Of a DNA stretch of 64,000 bases, positions 11,254 through 24,967 are shown piece after piece. The notes under the pieces were generated by a model that ran no database searches, had not been told where the DNA came from, and saw only the letters and a list, made by a program, of their open reading frames with translations. The DNA lies in assembly GCA_028532985.1 (NCBI GenBank), contig JANCIK010000009.1, forward strand, positions 3,100,001 through 3,164,000, in the 5' to 3' direction. The stretch's first letter is position 1; every line of letters begins with the position of its first letter. The translations under genes and the position numbers were made by a program. The DNA is from Stropharia rugosoannulata (Eukaryota > Basidiomycota > Agaricomycetes > Agaricales > Strophariaceae).

Positions 11254-13209
11254 ATATTGACTCTCAAGGACACCTACATTGTAGTAACAACTAATGTGTA
11301 CAGATAGCATTTGTATTTCTAGCTCTGCACTGACAATAGTAAGCTTGGATAGATGGGATGTTTTATTAACCGTGTAGAAGACATCCTACTGGTCGACGCA
11401 CGGGACCGGACTAGAGCCTGCCATAGAACACTGCTCATGAGAAATACGTGTCTAAACATATGAATGAGGGAGTATTTGAGACCCCTGGACGAGTCTCATG
11501 ACGCATCCCATGAATACGGCTTTAAAAAGCTGTAAAGCTTATTCCATCGGGCGTAGTATTAATATTGTAGTTAGAATGAACAGCTGCTCCTTTGAAAGTC
11601 GCATGATCGCTGTTAAGTTTTTTCTTGCACTTGATATAGCTTTGCTGTAGGAGATAGCGATTAACCTTAAATCTCAATGATGTTCCGGGCTAGCAGTTCT
11701 GGCCGCCATCAATGCACAATCCTCGTAGCTTACAACCTTTGAAGGGTAGTACGAATTGGATACCGACGTCCTACTCAGTGATCTGAAGCGAATGTGTACC
11801 TTATACTACTATCACTAGATACTAACTACAGTAGCTTGGATTAATACCTGGTGAGCTTTATTAGTCTCTGTGGGTAGTTATTCTGGGCGAGCGTCATGTG
11901 CCACTGGAAACATCTTACTACTCCATCCAACCATTATTTGACAGTCACTAGTTAACTCTGGTGTGGATAATTTACTTGCTCTACTACTAATTAAGATAAA
12001 GCCAAATAATCATCACTCTTCGTACATTATTCGTGCACTTGTGAAGGAACTGTCCATGCCACAATTCACTTAGAAGTCGTGAATCTATTTTTAGACATGT
12101 ACTTGGCCTGACCGATTGACCCCTCATGTACTTCGCCGCTCCGAATAAAGTAGTCCCGCATGGCAAGAGTTGAATTTGCAGGGAATTTACACCATGAGAA
12201 AGTGGAGCAATGTTACTGCGGTGCCGGAATGGCATCTCATAATCGTGCTTTTAATGTATGTAAGGTCAATGACTGCTTTAAATCGGTATGACTAAACTAC
12301 TACAATTTTGAATACAGTCACGGTGACCTTATCCATCAGGTCGTATATTTGGTGTCAAAGCTTTGTGAACTTTGCACCTGTTGATACCCTTATGCATAAA
12401 ACTATCAATTTAGTTTATTACACTCTGTGGTCTTCTGTGGCACTAAGTCATAATAGGAGTGTTTGATGCTTGGTGGATGAGCAGGGTCATGATTTGGGTT
12501 TCGTTGAGATATGTACGAGAAGAACATCCTGCCGGACCTCGTGGCACTCATAATAGGTCTGTAATCCCCGGATGGTATGTGCGTCTGACGGTATAGGCAG
12601 CATTACGTCTAATAACTAAAGGTCGGTGTCGCACGCGGCGTAGGTCAGGAATTTAATCAAGGTCAGAGCCTTGGTGTCAGTAATTAATACGCACGAGAGG
12701 TAGAGCGTGTTCACGAGACCGTACTAGGTATAACCGTCCGTATAAAAAGAAAACTCTGGCAAACCTCAGACTCTGCCCAGTGCCCAAGTTCTCAGCTGTG
12801 GACTGAAGCTCCGAAAAGCAACGCTTGACCTAAGTAGTCTTTCTCTTTACCTGGATCCGTTTTGACAAAATCGGGCTTGGCATAGCGTTAGATGTCCTGA
12901 TTAGTAGTCTTATACGTACATCCAGCATAACATCGTCTGATAATGTGCACTATTAATGGGGAAGTTACATAATGGAAGTGTACAATGTTCACTTTGCCGT
13001 CTGCTAAGTACCACGTTTGACAGACCAACCTTCCCGAAAGATTTGTAGGCCCGACGACATATCTTACGCCGCCATGATCTACATATTATTGGCCAGCATG
13101 TATGCCGGGTCATGGTATAAAATCTATCAGGCGCCCTCGCAATAATGTGGCAAATTCCTCTCATTGCAACACCTCTGGATAGCCTCTATCAAAAGAACTA
13201 GTCATCGAG
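11254..13209. other. Gene-poor stretch before the MFS pair
   Basis: About 2 kb with no supportable gene; open frames are short, stop-ridden and lack splice partners. Composition is AT-rich. The last few hundred bases form the upstream region of the first MFS transporter. Confidence 0.5.
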
Positions 13210-15077
13210 ATGGATCCTCCCAATGTGTATACATCAAACCTTCCTCCGGCAAGTAGCTGCGAAAAATCCGATAAGATGTCAGAAGGCAATGCAGACACTC
13301 GTATGCTCGAGGCCAAGCTGGTGGACGACGAGGAAATTTCTGTAAAGGAATTCTTCATCTTCCCGGTTCCTACACGACTTCAGTACAGAGCAACCAAGCC
13401 GTTCAAGTATAGTTACCCATTAGTGATATTTTTTTCCGTGTCTGCAGCGATACGTCAGTTGCCATTCCTTTGGCTGTAGGAAGGAGGTACTCAGCTGATA
13501 CGTTTAACAGTGTCAGCTAATTTGTATTACTGTCAACCTCTTCTCAGTAAGTATTCACTTTAGACCCTCGCGTTTCAGAGCTTACTTGCTGCTATACAGT
13601 TGCAATGGCAAATTCATTTAATGTTTCCGATGAGCAGGTAGCAAGGTACGTTCCAGGAAGAGCTTCTATGACATTGGCTATTGAAACAGCGACGCTCAAT
13701 TGTTATAGAATTCCGACATTGGTACAGGTTGGGTGAGTACCCTTGAGAGATATATTTTCAGGACGCTAACTAATATTACAACTATTTTACAGATACGCAA
13801 TTGGACTGGTCATGATATGTCCGCTTGGAGATCTCTTCCGGCGGCGTCAGCTGATCCTTCTACTGACATTCATCACGGCGGCCCTCTCAATCGGTCTAGC
13901 AGTGGCTCAAAAAGTTGCTGTTTTTGAGGCGATAACATTTCTGACAGGATTCACAAATGTTTCTGCCCAGCTCCTCGTTCCTCTCGTCGCAGAGAGCGCC
14001 CCGCTTGAAAAGAGGGCTTTCGCCTATTCCCTCATGCTTGTCGGCATCATGTTTGGCATTCTTTCCGCGCGCGTCGTCGCCGGCATCATTGGCGAGTTTT
14101 TCTCGTGGCGGATTGTATACTACTCTGCCGTCATACTTCAGTCGACCGTCCTTATCGGATTTTATTTTGTATTGCCCGACTACCCATCTCCCAACAGCGG
14201 CATTCCTTACTGGAAGATGCACTTATCTATGATCAAATTAGCGGTGACTGAACCTATTGTCGTCCAAGCCGTATTGGTCAATCTTGGCACGAGTGCCTGC
14301 TTTGCGTACTATTGGGTCACATTGACCTTTCTTCTAGGCGGCCCTCCTTATGGCTATTCAACGCAAGTCGTATTTTATCTCAAATGGTGTGAAGCTCAGC
14401 TTGCTTATCTATTTATAGCTTGGATATAGGCCTGTTTGGACTTCTAGGCATGGCCGGCGTTGCGGCAGGACCCATGAGTGGGCGCATTGTGGACAAAATC
14501 CATCCGTGGCACGCATTACTCATCTCGACGATCATCCTGGCGTTATTCCAAGCTGTCCAGACATTCGCTGGAGGACTTCACATTGCGGCTGTGATAATAT
14601 CCTGCTTCGGCCTTGATTTCTTCCAGCAGATACAGGGTATTGCCCTCGTTGTGTCTATCTTGAGGTTAGTCTCACCCATTGGGCCGCTAAGCGCAGTCTT
14701 GTAACTTTATCTGCCTTACAGTGTTTCGCGTACAGCGATATCTCGACTAAATGCTATTTATATCCTTTCTGTAAGGCGGTTTCCAAAAAATACCCATTTA
14801 CATATTAACGTCTGATATTTTGTCGAACTAGTTCTACATTGGCCAACTGGCAGGCACCTCTGTGGGCACCCGAATTTTTATTAGATTCGGTTGGCGTGCA
14901 GCAGGAGGGTTTGGCATGGCACTATACGCGTTCCAACTGGTCGCTTTGCTCTTGAGGGGACCGCATTGCAAGCAGTATACATGGTTTGGCTACGAGGGTG
15001 GGTTCAGTCTCAGAAGAAAAGAAGCGGACGCAAACACCTTCTCGAAAAGCGAGTCGGAAGTTACGAATACAGCATGA
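13210..15077 (+). CDS. MFS transporter, copy 1
   Basis: Twelve-TM major facilitator superfamily transporter, probably at the plasma membrane; substrate unknown. After a polar N-terminus of about 80 residues the first TM crosses an exon junction to reach SANLYYCQPLL. Exons: 13210-13453, a 36-nt exon 13511-13546, 13600-13645, a short exon carrying IPTLVQVG, a long exon ending at 14362, 14419 onward, a small exon (VSRTAISRLNAIYILS) and a last exon to 15077. The loop 2-3 signature is PLGDLFRRRQ, and the middle has DYPSPNSG and the conserved FLLGGPPYGYST. The C-terminal half ends GPHCKQYTWFGYEGG with a short 25-residue tail. The intron 14363-14418 is in frame only with a GC donor (gcaagt). It is convergent with and clearly paralogous to the gene at 15368-17449, with the same intron positions. 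Confidence 0.92.
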
Positions 15078-15367
15078 CACATTGAATGAGTATGTGGGGC
15101 GTGCGGCATAGGAATAGTTAATGATCTTTGCTTGATTTTTTCTGGTTTGGCTACGAGTAACATATGTGCGCTACACGCATTACGCGTCTCAGTTGCATCA
15201 TAGAGGCCGTGGCATAGAAATCAAATTTTCTTCGTCAAATTAGTGTGTATTGTACAATTGTATTTTTGCCTTAAAAGCTTCATACACGTTAACCTGAGGG
15301 TCGTATCATTTTCTGATGTATCTATAGGAAGTCCTTTACCGTCTACATATCCGCTGTGCGCTTCCGA

Positions 15368-17449
15368 TTAAACCCCCGATTTTTCGTTAAATCTACTGTC
15401 CGAAATGTCCACCTCGTTGGCTGAGGCAGATGAAGCAGGCGTGTTGATCTCTTCGATGTCCTTTTCAACACTAGACCTGTGGAGCTGAGTGCTTGGTGTT
15501 TCACTGCCAACGACGTTTGCCTCCGGCGACCCCGATATGTCTTTCTCTTTCTCTGCGAAGGTGCCCACGCTCTGCCTGTTATTCTCATTCTCCCTCGACT
15601 CCTCGTCTGGTTGGCGCTGTTGGACAACGCTCTTACGGTATTCCAATCCTCCCTCGTAGCCAAACCACGTGTATCGCTTGCAGTGTGGTCCGCGAACTAA
15701 AATTACAAAGAGCTGCCACGCATAGAAGGCCATAGAAAGCGATGCACCTGCCCTCCAGCCGAAATTAATGAAGACGTGAGTTCCGACCGACGTGCCCATT
15801 ACTTGGCCAATGAAGATCTACCACAGACATTAGCTTCGCGCTGTAATCGCCGTTTATGAAACGACGCAATGCGTACCGAAAGGATCGACACTGCATTCAG
15901 CCTTGCTCGTGCAGCCGTGGAGATACTAAATCGAATACTGATCAAAATCAAAATCGGGTGCATACTAGATTGCGAGCACACCTGAATACAGCTGTCGTCA
16001 GCGACACTTGGAGCATTTGACGGAATACATCCAGCCCGAGCGTCGCCACGATGACTGCTCCAACGTTGATGCCTCCGGCTGCTGTCTGAACCGTCTGGAA
16101 CAGAAGCAGCATTACAATGGCCACCAGCGACGCATACCATGGAATAAGACGGTCAATAGACCGTCCCACAAATGGCCCAAGCGTTACTCCTGCAATGCCA
16201 ACAAGACCGAAGAGACCAATAACCACTCTAAAAATAGGATAGGTCAGCCGGAGCTCCGTCCCGCGGTTATAATTAGACTAACGTCGAGTAGAAATACGGC
16301 GGTCCGCCGAGTAGGAATGTAAGCGTCACCCAAAAATTACTGAAGCATGCGCTAGACGCAATGTTGACGAGGCATGCCTGGATTAAGATAGGCTCCGTAA
16401 CGGAGAACTTGGCCATTGTCCACAGGATATTGAAGTAAGTCAGGCCGGTGTTCTTCGAGGGGTAGTCGGGAAGCCAGAAGTAGCATCCGCCTAGCACAAG
16501 GCCTTGAACACCGATGGCGAAGTAGTACACCACGCGCCATGTCACGAATTGTGCGATAACTCCGGCCAGTACACGCGCTATAAGTATACCAAAAAGCAAG
16601 CCTGAGATAACAACGGAGATTGCTGAAGCCCGTTTATGTTCTGGAGCGAGGTCGGCCGCAAGGGGAATGAGGATTTGAGGGGTAACAGTCAGAATTCCCA
16701 CAAGGAAAGACAACGCCTCAAAGACAGCAAGACTCTTTGTCACCGATAGACCGACAGTCAAGCACGTAGAGATAGCAGTGACGCAGAGGATGAGAGGACG
16801 TCTGCGGACTAAATCCCCTAGGGGAGATATCAAGACCAGGCCTGTTGCATATCTAGTACATGTCAATGGTCAGTTTCTCAGCTAGCAATATACGGAAAAT
16901 TGTCCTACCCAGCCTGGACGAGAGTAGGAATTCTGTACTATTGTCATTATACACTACACCGTCACGATTCAAAGTTTTTCGTACCTTGAGACTTGGTCAT
17001 AAGAGACTCCAAATGAAAGGGATAGTTGAACTGGTATGACGAAGTATGAAACTCAGTACCAGAAATTCGATAGAGCACTTACTGAGCAAGGGTTGGCAGT
17101 AGTAAAGGTTCGCAACGACTTGAGATCAAAGCCAAAAGATAGAGCCATCGATTAACTTAGCAGTCCAGCTCCTGTGTGAATAAGATGATGACATACTGAA
17201 GGTGCTCGCAAAGCCAAAGCCAATGTTCAGACCTAATCCAAAATGAGGTGGTTTTGCGGGGTCATATCGCACATTTTTGGGAATAGGTAGGAAGCCAAAA
17301 TCTCTCGTATGTTGAAATTGAATAGGGTCAGAACTTATGTCACTTGAGCTCAAATTGCCATCTTGAGGTTTGCTGACCACGTGGTCCTGCTTGACCTGAC
17401 TTTCCGCCAAGTCTGCGACAGTGCCTGCAGGGGACGGCTCACTGGTCAT
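15368..17449 (-). CDS. MFS transporter, copy 2
   Basis: Paralogue of the MFS gene at 13210-15077, in opposite orientation with only 290 bp between the two stops. Exons: 17197-17449, a 36-nt exon 17083-17118, and then the same series of small exons (QLSLSFGVSYDQVS, IPTLVQAG) before the long one (to about 16280). Motifs match: VANLYYCQPLL, PLGDLVRRRP, LPDYPSKNTG, FLLGGPPYFYST and GPHCKRYTWFGYEGG. The first intron ends in aag; that choice avoids an in-frame stop and gives the expected STFIVANLYY junction. It differs from copy 1 by a polar, acidic C-terminal tail of about 100 residues (many Glu, Ser, Asn) that may be a regulatory or degradation-controlled cytosolic tail. It is likely a secondary transporter at the cell surface; the substrate cannot be told from sequence. 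Confidence 0.92.
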
Positions 17450-18034
17450 AGGGAAGGAAGGCGGCTGTGGAGAAGGTCATTAATGTCAGCAGGCGATGTT
17501 ATTTGTACTTTTTCTCTTCCCCTTATACCGTTGCCGTCAACGGCACGGAAAGCCACCCGGATCAAGTTGTAAATAGAACATACCATATGGCCGAGCCTGT
17601 GGATACTTGAAGACTTGAATAATTACTGAAGAATAGATTATTTGAATGTGTTAGCTATACAAGTGCTGTAGGGAGATGAATTATTGGAGATTATGCTTAG
17701 AGTAAGCGTCAGGCTTGTACCAGTGTCGGTGGGCAGACAACCGTTAGTCTGAGAGCCGCTCCTAATATAAGTACATGAATCATGCCAAAATATATCGGAC
17801 TTGTCGGAGAAAGCACCGGATCCAAAGGCGCAGCAATGAAAGGTTGTTACAATGTTTGTAATACGCCGCAAAGTTAGCGAGGGCTTCATGCCGGGAAGCC
17901 GGGGATAAATAGTTTAATCTCCGCTAATGCCGTTCGATCGCATCATGAAGATCGCAATAGTGCTTGAGATACAAGCATATAAAGATGCACGAAGGTAAAA
18001 GGATTGCGAAGAAGTGGTATACAAGAACGTATAG
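17450..18034. other. Intergenic, MFS copy 2 promoter and LAA1 3' end
   Basis: About 585 bp with no gene visible. It is upstream of MFS copy 2 on the right side of that gene, and downstream of the LAA1 stop at 18035. The stretch 17640-17890 has an open minus frame, but without splice support or protein-like composition. Confidence 0.5.
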
Positions 18035-21000
18035 TTAAAACGACCTGAGGGAAATTTGCGGTTTGGCTGCTGACTGCGCTGTTGCTCCTGGCGTTGCTCC
18101 AACTGCCCTACGGATGCAAACCTCCAGTAGCTCGCGCATGGAAGGCTCCATATTTCCAGCGGCTTCCTTGAATGCTGCGGGAGACGTCGTGGCGAAGGAA
18201 AGTAATTGTGCAACCGTTTGTGAAGTGATTGAAGCAGCAACCGGCTGTGATGGTGCGGTATTCGCTAAGAGAAGAGATATCGTTGGGAGGAAGACACCCA
18301 GTAGCCTTGGTCCTGTAACAAGACAGTCAGAACTTTTCATTTTAAAAGAAATTGGACAAACGTAGGTCATCTTTCGTAGCCGCGAACAAAGCAGCAAATG
18401 CTTTCCAGACTTCGGAGACAGCCGCAGCTTGAAGTTCCGTTATTGTGCCATCATGAGTCAAGGGGGCCATTTTCGCAATGAATTCGATTAATCCTGGAAG
18501 GAGGAGCTTCGCGCATTCTCGTAAAATAGGGCTTGCGGTAGATGAAGAGACAATCAGGGTTTTCGCACAATGCGACGCCGTCAATGATGTCTGGAACACA
18601 TGAGTACAGCTGTTTTTACTAGATGATAGTACTCACGTCATCCAGGTCTGACAATTTTTGCGAGATGAGGAAGCACGCATGCTCGACGGCCGACCGGCCC
18701 AGCTTTACCCATGAAGGAACAACTGTTATGATAAGGACGGCTGCAAGCATATTGGTCTTGATTTTCTTCGTAGAGATCGTACCACTACGTCCCCTATACC
18801 CACTTCAGCAAAAATTAAATGATCAATGAGATAGTGCGACGTACCGCATGCTGTCAATATTCAACAGACAAGCAGAAAGTAAAGCGTGAGCAAGGCGAGA
18901 ATACCGCTCACGCTCTTCTGGACGGTGTGATGGCGGAAGATCCAAGAGCTTCTTCAGCACCGGGAGTGTCGGGGACACCAGGTCAATTTCAGAAGATTCA
19001 TCTTTCAGCAAATCTGAACATGCTTTCAGTAAATTTATTTAAATTTCACTTGGATCAAAAATTACCAGAGTATAGGAGTATAGCGACGCTTCGAACATCC
19101 TCTCTCTGACTAGTCTTGATCGATGCTGCAACCGTGGAGAAAGCTGTAATGCAAGCGGAGATCAACGTGATCCTGTCTGCCAGCTGGGCCGCTGCATTTC
19201 TGTGAGTACGAGGTGACAAACAACGTATAAGTGGAACTTACGACTAAGGCTAGATCGTGTGGAAGGTACCGTTTGTTTCAGTATGTGTGCGCATATTCGT
19301 AGACAGTGAGCAGTTGGGGAGGTCAGGCTCAGTAAATCGGCAGTATTTGGAGGTGGGGACTGGGAGGCAGCAAATGCAGAAAGCATCTCCACTAAATGTA
19401 TTTGTATGGAGGGAGATTCGGTCAACCCCATTCGATAACAAAGGCTGATAAACTCCTCGAAAATTGTTGGCTCCATGATAGCGGTTCCGGCGTATGCTGG
19501 CCGTACAAGACATTTCAGAGCCTGTAGCGAAGAAATAACTGCTGCTTGTCTGGTTAGGTTCGTCGACGATGAATCTGGCGATGTTGTTGACAAGGCTTCG
19601 TACACCAGACCAAAGATGATATAGAAATACATAGTAGGTTCTTTGCGTTCGTCCACAGAGATCAGATCTTTGTTGTTATCGACAGTTTCTTTCCCGTCCA
19701 TTACTGCTATCATATGAGGGTCCCCGCTTTCCATTTCGGTGGCTACTGCTTGCAGTATAATTGCCCATGAATTAGCGTAATACTAGAAGTATTTCAATGA
19801 ATATGTAGAAGAAAACGATTTCTTGGTTAACGCACCGGGAGCAAGACTTCTTTACCAAGACTGGAATATGATGAATCCACAACTGAAGACGTGTCATGAA
19901 GGAATTCCGAGTCGATCCGAATAGCAGCATAGTCGCGTAAGGCCGCTATCCACAAAGTCGATAACGTTGCGCGATATGGTTTCACGACGTTCTCCAAGTA
20001 GTTTTGTTGGATGCTTGCTACTTGAAGTTGTGCCCATGCAGACAGCGTAGATATCCGCAACATTGCTGATGCATTGGGGCTAAGCTCACCCGCTTCACCC
20101 AGTGTCAATGTTCCTGATTCTACACAAACTTTTAATGATGTAATTCCAAGCCGAAATTATGTAACGAACCTTTTGATTGTTCTAAAGCAGTGGTAAGCAG
20201 CTTCAAGATACGACCCATTCGGCCAACATCTTTCACGACTCCGCAGCCAACGAAGACAGCACACGCGTGCACAGCCGATGCAAGAATCTCAGGTGTCGAA
20301 TCAGAAGAGAAGGCAGGTGTGAGAGCTGCCGTAATCGGCGCTTGGTGTTGTTCAAGGAGAAGAGCATCGTCATACGCAGGATCTGGAGAAGCCGCAAACA
20401 TCTATACATGTCACTATGAATTAGCTGTCTATGCATTAAATGATATTGGAACACACCTCAATAACGTCTCGCAATACAACCAGCCCCGCTAACCGGATCT
20501 CAGTGACATACGCCGTTGACGCCGTAAACGCCATCTTGATGAGATCGCTCACGCGGGAAAAGAGCAGGCCAGCTGATGGGATTCCCTGAGAACGCGCTAC
20601 AATGGCATCCAAATGTTCGCGGCGGCCGCTGCTCGACACGATAAGACAGATTTCGTGAAGACATTGTAAAGCGAACAACTGAGTTCTCCAGCGGGAGGTG
20701 AGCCTGCCTCGGTTATCATTGTTCGACTCTTGGGAGAGGGCAGCATTCAAAGACTCCCCCTCGTCATCTCGCATGTTCTGCCTCGAAGCTGCGTCGGCAA
20801 CCTGCTGGGAAGCCGTTGTCCTCGCCATAATACGCTGGCAGAGGTCAATCCAGGCTGATGGGTTATAAATCACAGTTTGCTGCAACCAGCTTGAAATTAC
20901 ATTGCGGACACCTTGGACGGATGAATCGTCGTCAAGCATTCCAAATAGATCTTCTACCAGTTGGTCTCCCCCCAGTTTGGACATAGATAACGCGTCTTTC

Positions 21001-24000
21001 TGCACAAGCTGATAAAGTGCGTTTATTGAGGCTAACTTCAATTGGCGACGGGTTGAGGCCAGGTGCCCTCTGAAACGTTTTACCAGCTCCGGAATGTTGG
21101 CATGTTCAGGCGCGAACATAAGGAAATGCTGCACGCATTTGATGGCTTCGACACATATGCCTTCGTCGTCCTCCAAGGAGAACTCGTGCATAAGGCTTTG
21201 AATTAACGCTCTCGTTCTAGCCGATTCCTGTATGTCGGGACCAAGCACTGTGATTACGGCGTCGATGACCTGGCATACGATTGGGTATGCGGGCAGGTCC
21301 CCACTGATGTTCGCATTTCCGAGACTCCCGCCCTCCCTCTCGTGGGATTCCGTTAAATAGACCTTCAGTAGCATTCCCAGAGTGCTAGAGACAAAGGGAG
21401 CATAAGCCAGACTTGCTGCATCAATTACCCTAGCAAGCGCATTCAAAGCCCAGAAATGAACTACAGGATGGGGATCGTTGATCAAGGACATTAGAACGTT
21501 GACAGTGGTCTTAAGCAATGGCCCAGCAGCCAGGCCACCAACGTGACTGTAGATGGATCCGAAAGCGAGTGCACATCCTGCCCGCCCGTTGGGATTGCGG
21601 TTGTTGACTACCTGGTCAACTAAATCCTTAATTTGACTGGTGAGATAGTTCGTGCCTGATAAGCTTGCTAAACGGCCAATGGACTCGCTCGCTGCGGATC
21701 GTAAAACAAGGTCCCCGTCTACCAAACTTTCCTGTAGAGGTAAAGCAAAAAGATGAGAAAATGGATTCAGAAGCCGTAAAAATGACCCACCATCAAGAAC
21801 GGTGAAAGCATCCCTGTGATTTGGCTGCTTCCAAACGTTTCTCTCGCTTGCCTGAGTTGCGTCAAACTTCCATACCGAAGAGCCATTACCAGCGCTACCG
21901 TGGTATTCACTGAGACTGCTGCTTTCCGACCAGTGTTCTTGTCAAGCTTAGGCGATCGTACATTTTCTAGAAGTTGGGCGACGATTTTCGCGTTAGACTG
22001 AAGATCTTGGAGAGGAAGAAGGCGGGAGAAGAGTTCAATGGCAGCATCTACTACTGCCGTTGCTGGAGGGGGAGGTTCGGAGAGTACGTAGTCTGTGTCT
22101 GAAAATATCGCTTGACATAGCGTCAAGGGGTCATGCTCACATGCGCCTATGATGGGCTTGCGACTCTAAAGTAAATAGTAAGCAAACACGCGACTTCGCT
22201 ACGGTAGAGTGCGGATATCTACTCACCAACGCGTCAATGGCCACCTCCACAGTATCTCTATTCAAATAATCACTTCGCATGTCCTGGCTGCTACCTTCCT
22301 CGCTCGACCCACCCTGTCCGTCGCCTATTGATCCACCATCGACATCGCCTATTTCTCCGCAGGCTACACCATAGGCATATCCGTCTGCCGCCGTCCACAG
22401 ACCCGTGAACGTGCCAGTGGAGCTTGCAATGGCAGCTTGCACCGTGGAGCCAGCATATCCATCTGGGCTTGCGAACAATGATACCGCACCCTGCAGTAGG
22501 ACAAGCTGTGTCTGGTTAGGTATACTGCTGAAGCCGAGCGCGGTAAAGCACTGCTGCACACGCCTCCGGAGAAGCGCCTCTCGGTCGCGCATACCAATTC
22601 CCCTTCTGCCATATACCGTCGTCCCACCAGGGAGCTGGATATCCGATGGGTCCTCGACGTTGAGAGACACAAAGTTATTTGCGAAATTGAGGGCATTGCT
22701 AAGCAAAGAAGAAATTCGTCGTGCTACGTCCAGCGTAACTAGCGCGTTATTGTTCTTCAAGAAACATAGTACAGCCCCAAGGGCACTTTCCCGTACATGC
22801 AGCAGAAATATCCACTCGGCGGGACTTCTACCGGCAGCGGCACCGGGACCCGAGTCCTTGCTTGTTGGTTTGGGCAGGGCATTCCGCCACAAGACGAGAA
22901 GCTGGGGGAGATGGGGGCGCACAAAATTGGGACCCAGGGACATCAATGCCGCAATTAATGTCCACGCTACCTCTACCTCCACCCCACCGATCTTTATGTC
23001 ATGCTCGCCAGCACGCTTTAGCAGCTGAGTGGCAAGGTCAAGAACCTTTGCGCTGACGTCGTAGGAGACGTAAAGCGGACGTCTAGGGATAATGGATACA
23101 AGCCCAGAGAGTCCATAAGCATGACCTAGGGCGCGAAGCGGAATGTCCGAGCTACTGGAAGGTACAAGAAGGTTGGACAGATCTTTCTGGAGTTTTTCGA
23201 TTACAATAAGGATTGTCTTCGCTAAACGGAGGGGAGTAGAATAGCAGAAGCATCGTAGAGTCCAGGACGCATTAACACGGACAGTGTGGCTTGGGTGAGA
23301 TAGAAGAACGATGAGCGGTTCTTGAAGGGCATTCTGGATTCAATGGTCAAGGAAGAATGAAATCAGTGGAGACCTATACACACCTGTACTGGGGGAGGAG
23401 CATTTCCCAATTGTTGCAACAAACCTGCTACCTCTCGTAGCACCACTACCAATACTTTCGGACTCGGAGCATTCTGACCAGGCATCATTGCGGGCCACCT
23501 CTTGAGATACAAGTTCGCCAATTCCTGGATAGCGGAAATTTGAGCCTGTTCAGTGAGCATGCGTACCCCAATGAGGTCTCGCAATAGTATTCCGACGAGT
23601 GATCGTACGAGCAAAACCTCGTATCGGGACTGGTTACTTCGAGGTGCCGAGACAATGTCGGTCATAAGGTGCGATACAATGAGGGAGAAGTTGGTCTGCA
23701 CAAACGAGGAACCAAGTTTCGAGAGAGTAGCGGCATAAAAATCGAAGATTCCAATGCGGGTTTTTCGAGAGGAACCCGGCTTATTGAAGTGTGTTGAAAG
23801 ATGAACCAGCATTTCTGCTGGAGTGAGCATCGGTTTGGTCACCTCCGCTGCAGCAACTGTTGGGGATATTCCGTCGTCGTCGTCGCCTCCAGCATTGTCC
23901 TTCTTCCCCTTCTGAGGTGGTTCTGCTGTAGGTATCACGCGCTCTATTTGAGTACATGCAAGTATATGCCCAACGAGTTGAGCATGTGCATGTCGCGTTG

Positions 24001-24967
24001 CCTGGTCTGCACCATCTAAACTTTTCACAGACTGCGAAATGATAGCATCAACTTCATTGGTGGCGAGACTTGCACAGTCGTTGGTCGCATACATCGCAAT
24101 AAGGACTTCTGATGCTGCACGCTGCACTGGTAGGCATTTGTCCGTCAACGCTGACTTCATCTGTTTCAAGATATCTTTGCTCGATGTATCCGGCACCGCA
24201 CGCTTCGCTGTCGTGAGTGCCTTTGACAATGCGACAAGAGCCGCGAAGCGCAAAAGTGGAGACTGGCTTTTGCATCAGTATTAATTGAATCGGCAATGAG
24301 CTTCATGCATACCGAGGACGACCTGTACGTCTTTATTGTCACTAGGCTTATCTCGGCCATAAAAGACATAACCTAAACAATGTCAGCCGTATATACGTTA
24401 TACATGGAATATATGCTCGCCTGGGACCCAAAGACGCCCATAAGATCTCCTATACACGAAAATGCAGCACTACAATTGGATACCATTAAAGATCTGCAAT
24501 ACTGGAGGCCACGAACCACGTACATTTTGACCATGTCCCGTTCATTAGCCTTGAAGTCACCGACAATCTTCAAGAAGGCTTGGAGGGTATCAAACAGCGT
24601 CCTGGTCTCGCATCGAGTATACAAAGTAATGAGAGATCGTCCAACGAGATTCCGGATTGCGCGTCCAGGTGCAGGATACGGGTCTGGGGCAGTTATTATC
24701 TTGACGAAAGTCTTCTCCAATTCAGCTTGAATCGGTTTCAGATCTCCCTATTGCTTCATGAATGTGACAATCCAGATTTTTTAGATGGACTCACTATTGG
24801 TACTATCTCTAGCTTCCTCTCCGTTACTGAAAGCCATTGGAATACGTAGACTTCGCCATTTTCGCCTGAGATTTCTGACTAAACACGGATGAGCGCATAT
24901 ATGCAGTGAGACCACTTGTTAAACGTACTTCGTTGAAATCTTCAATGAGTTGTAGCTCGTTGGACAT
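18035..24967 (-). CDS. LAA1: HEAT-repeat protein LAA1/HEATR5
   Basis: Giant HEAT-repeat protein (about 2000 residues) of the HEATR5/Laa1/SWEETIE family. In yeast and animals it works with the AP-1 clathrin adaptor in trafficking between trans-Golgi and endosomes. The start at 24967 opens a 13-codon exon (MSNELQLIEDFNE) joined to 24795-24878, which carries the typical N-terminal VFQWLSVTERKLE. Then comes GDLKPIQAELEKTF with the helical repeats ITAPDPYP, NLVGRSLITLYTR and CIGDLMGVFGSQ. Large open exons follow at 24253-23363, 22982-22137, 22126-21767 and 21725-20436 (containing NRNPNGRAGCALAFGSIYSH and HFWALNALARVIDAA), then smaller ones to the C-terminus. The protein ends MEPSMRELLEVCIRRAV then KPQISLRSF and the stop at 18035. 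All frames are open and joined by short introns. Numerous antisense open frames are shadows. The family is clear from repeat layout and signature segments. Confidence 0.9.

Noticed and set aside
22405..23028. 207-residue plus-strand open frame
   Set aside because: It is antisense to a long LAA1 exon whose repeats are clearly protein-like; the plus frame has Ser/Arg/Thr-rich shadow composition.
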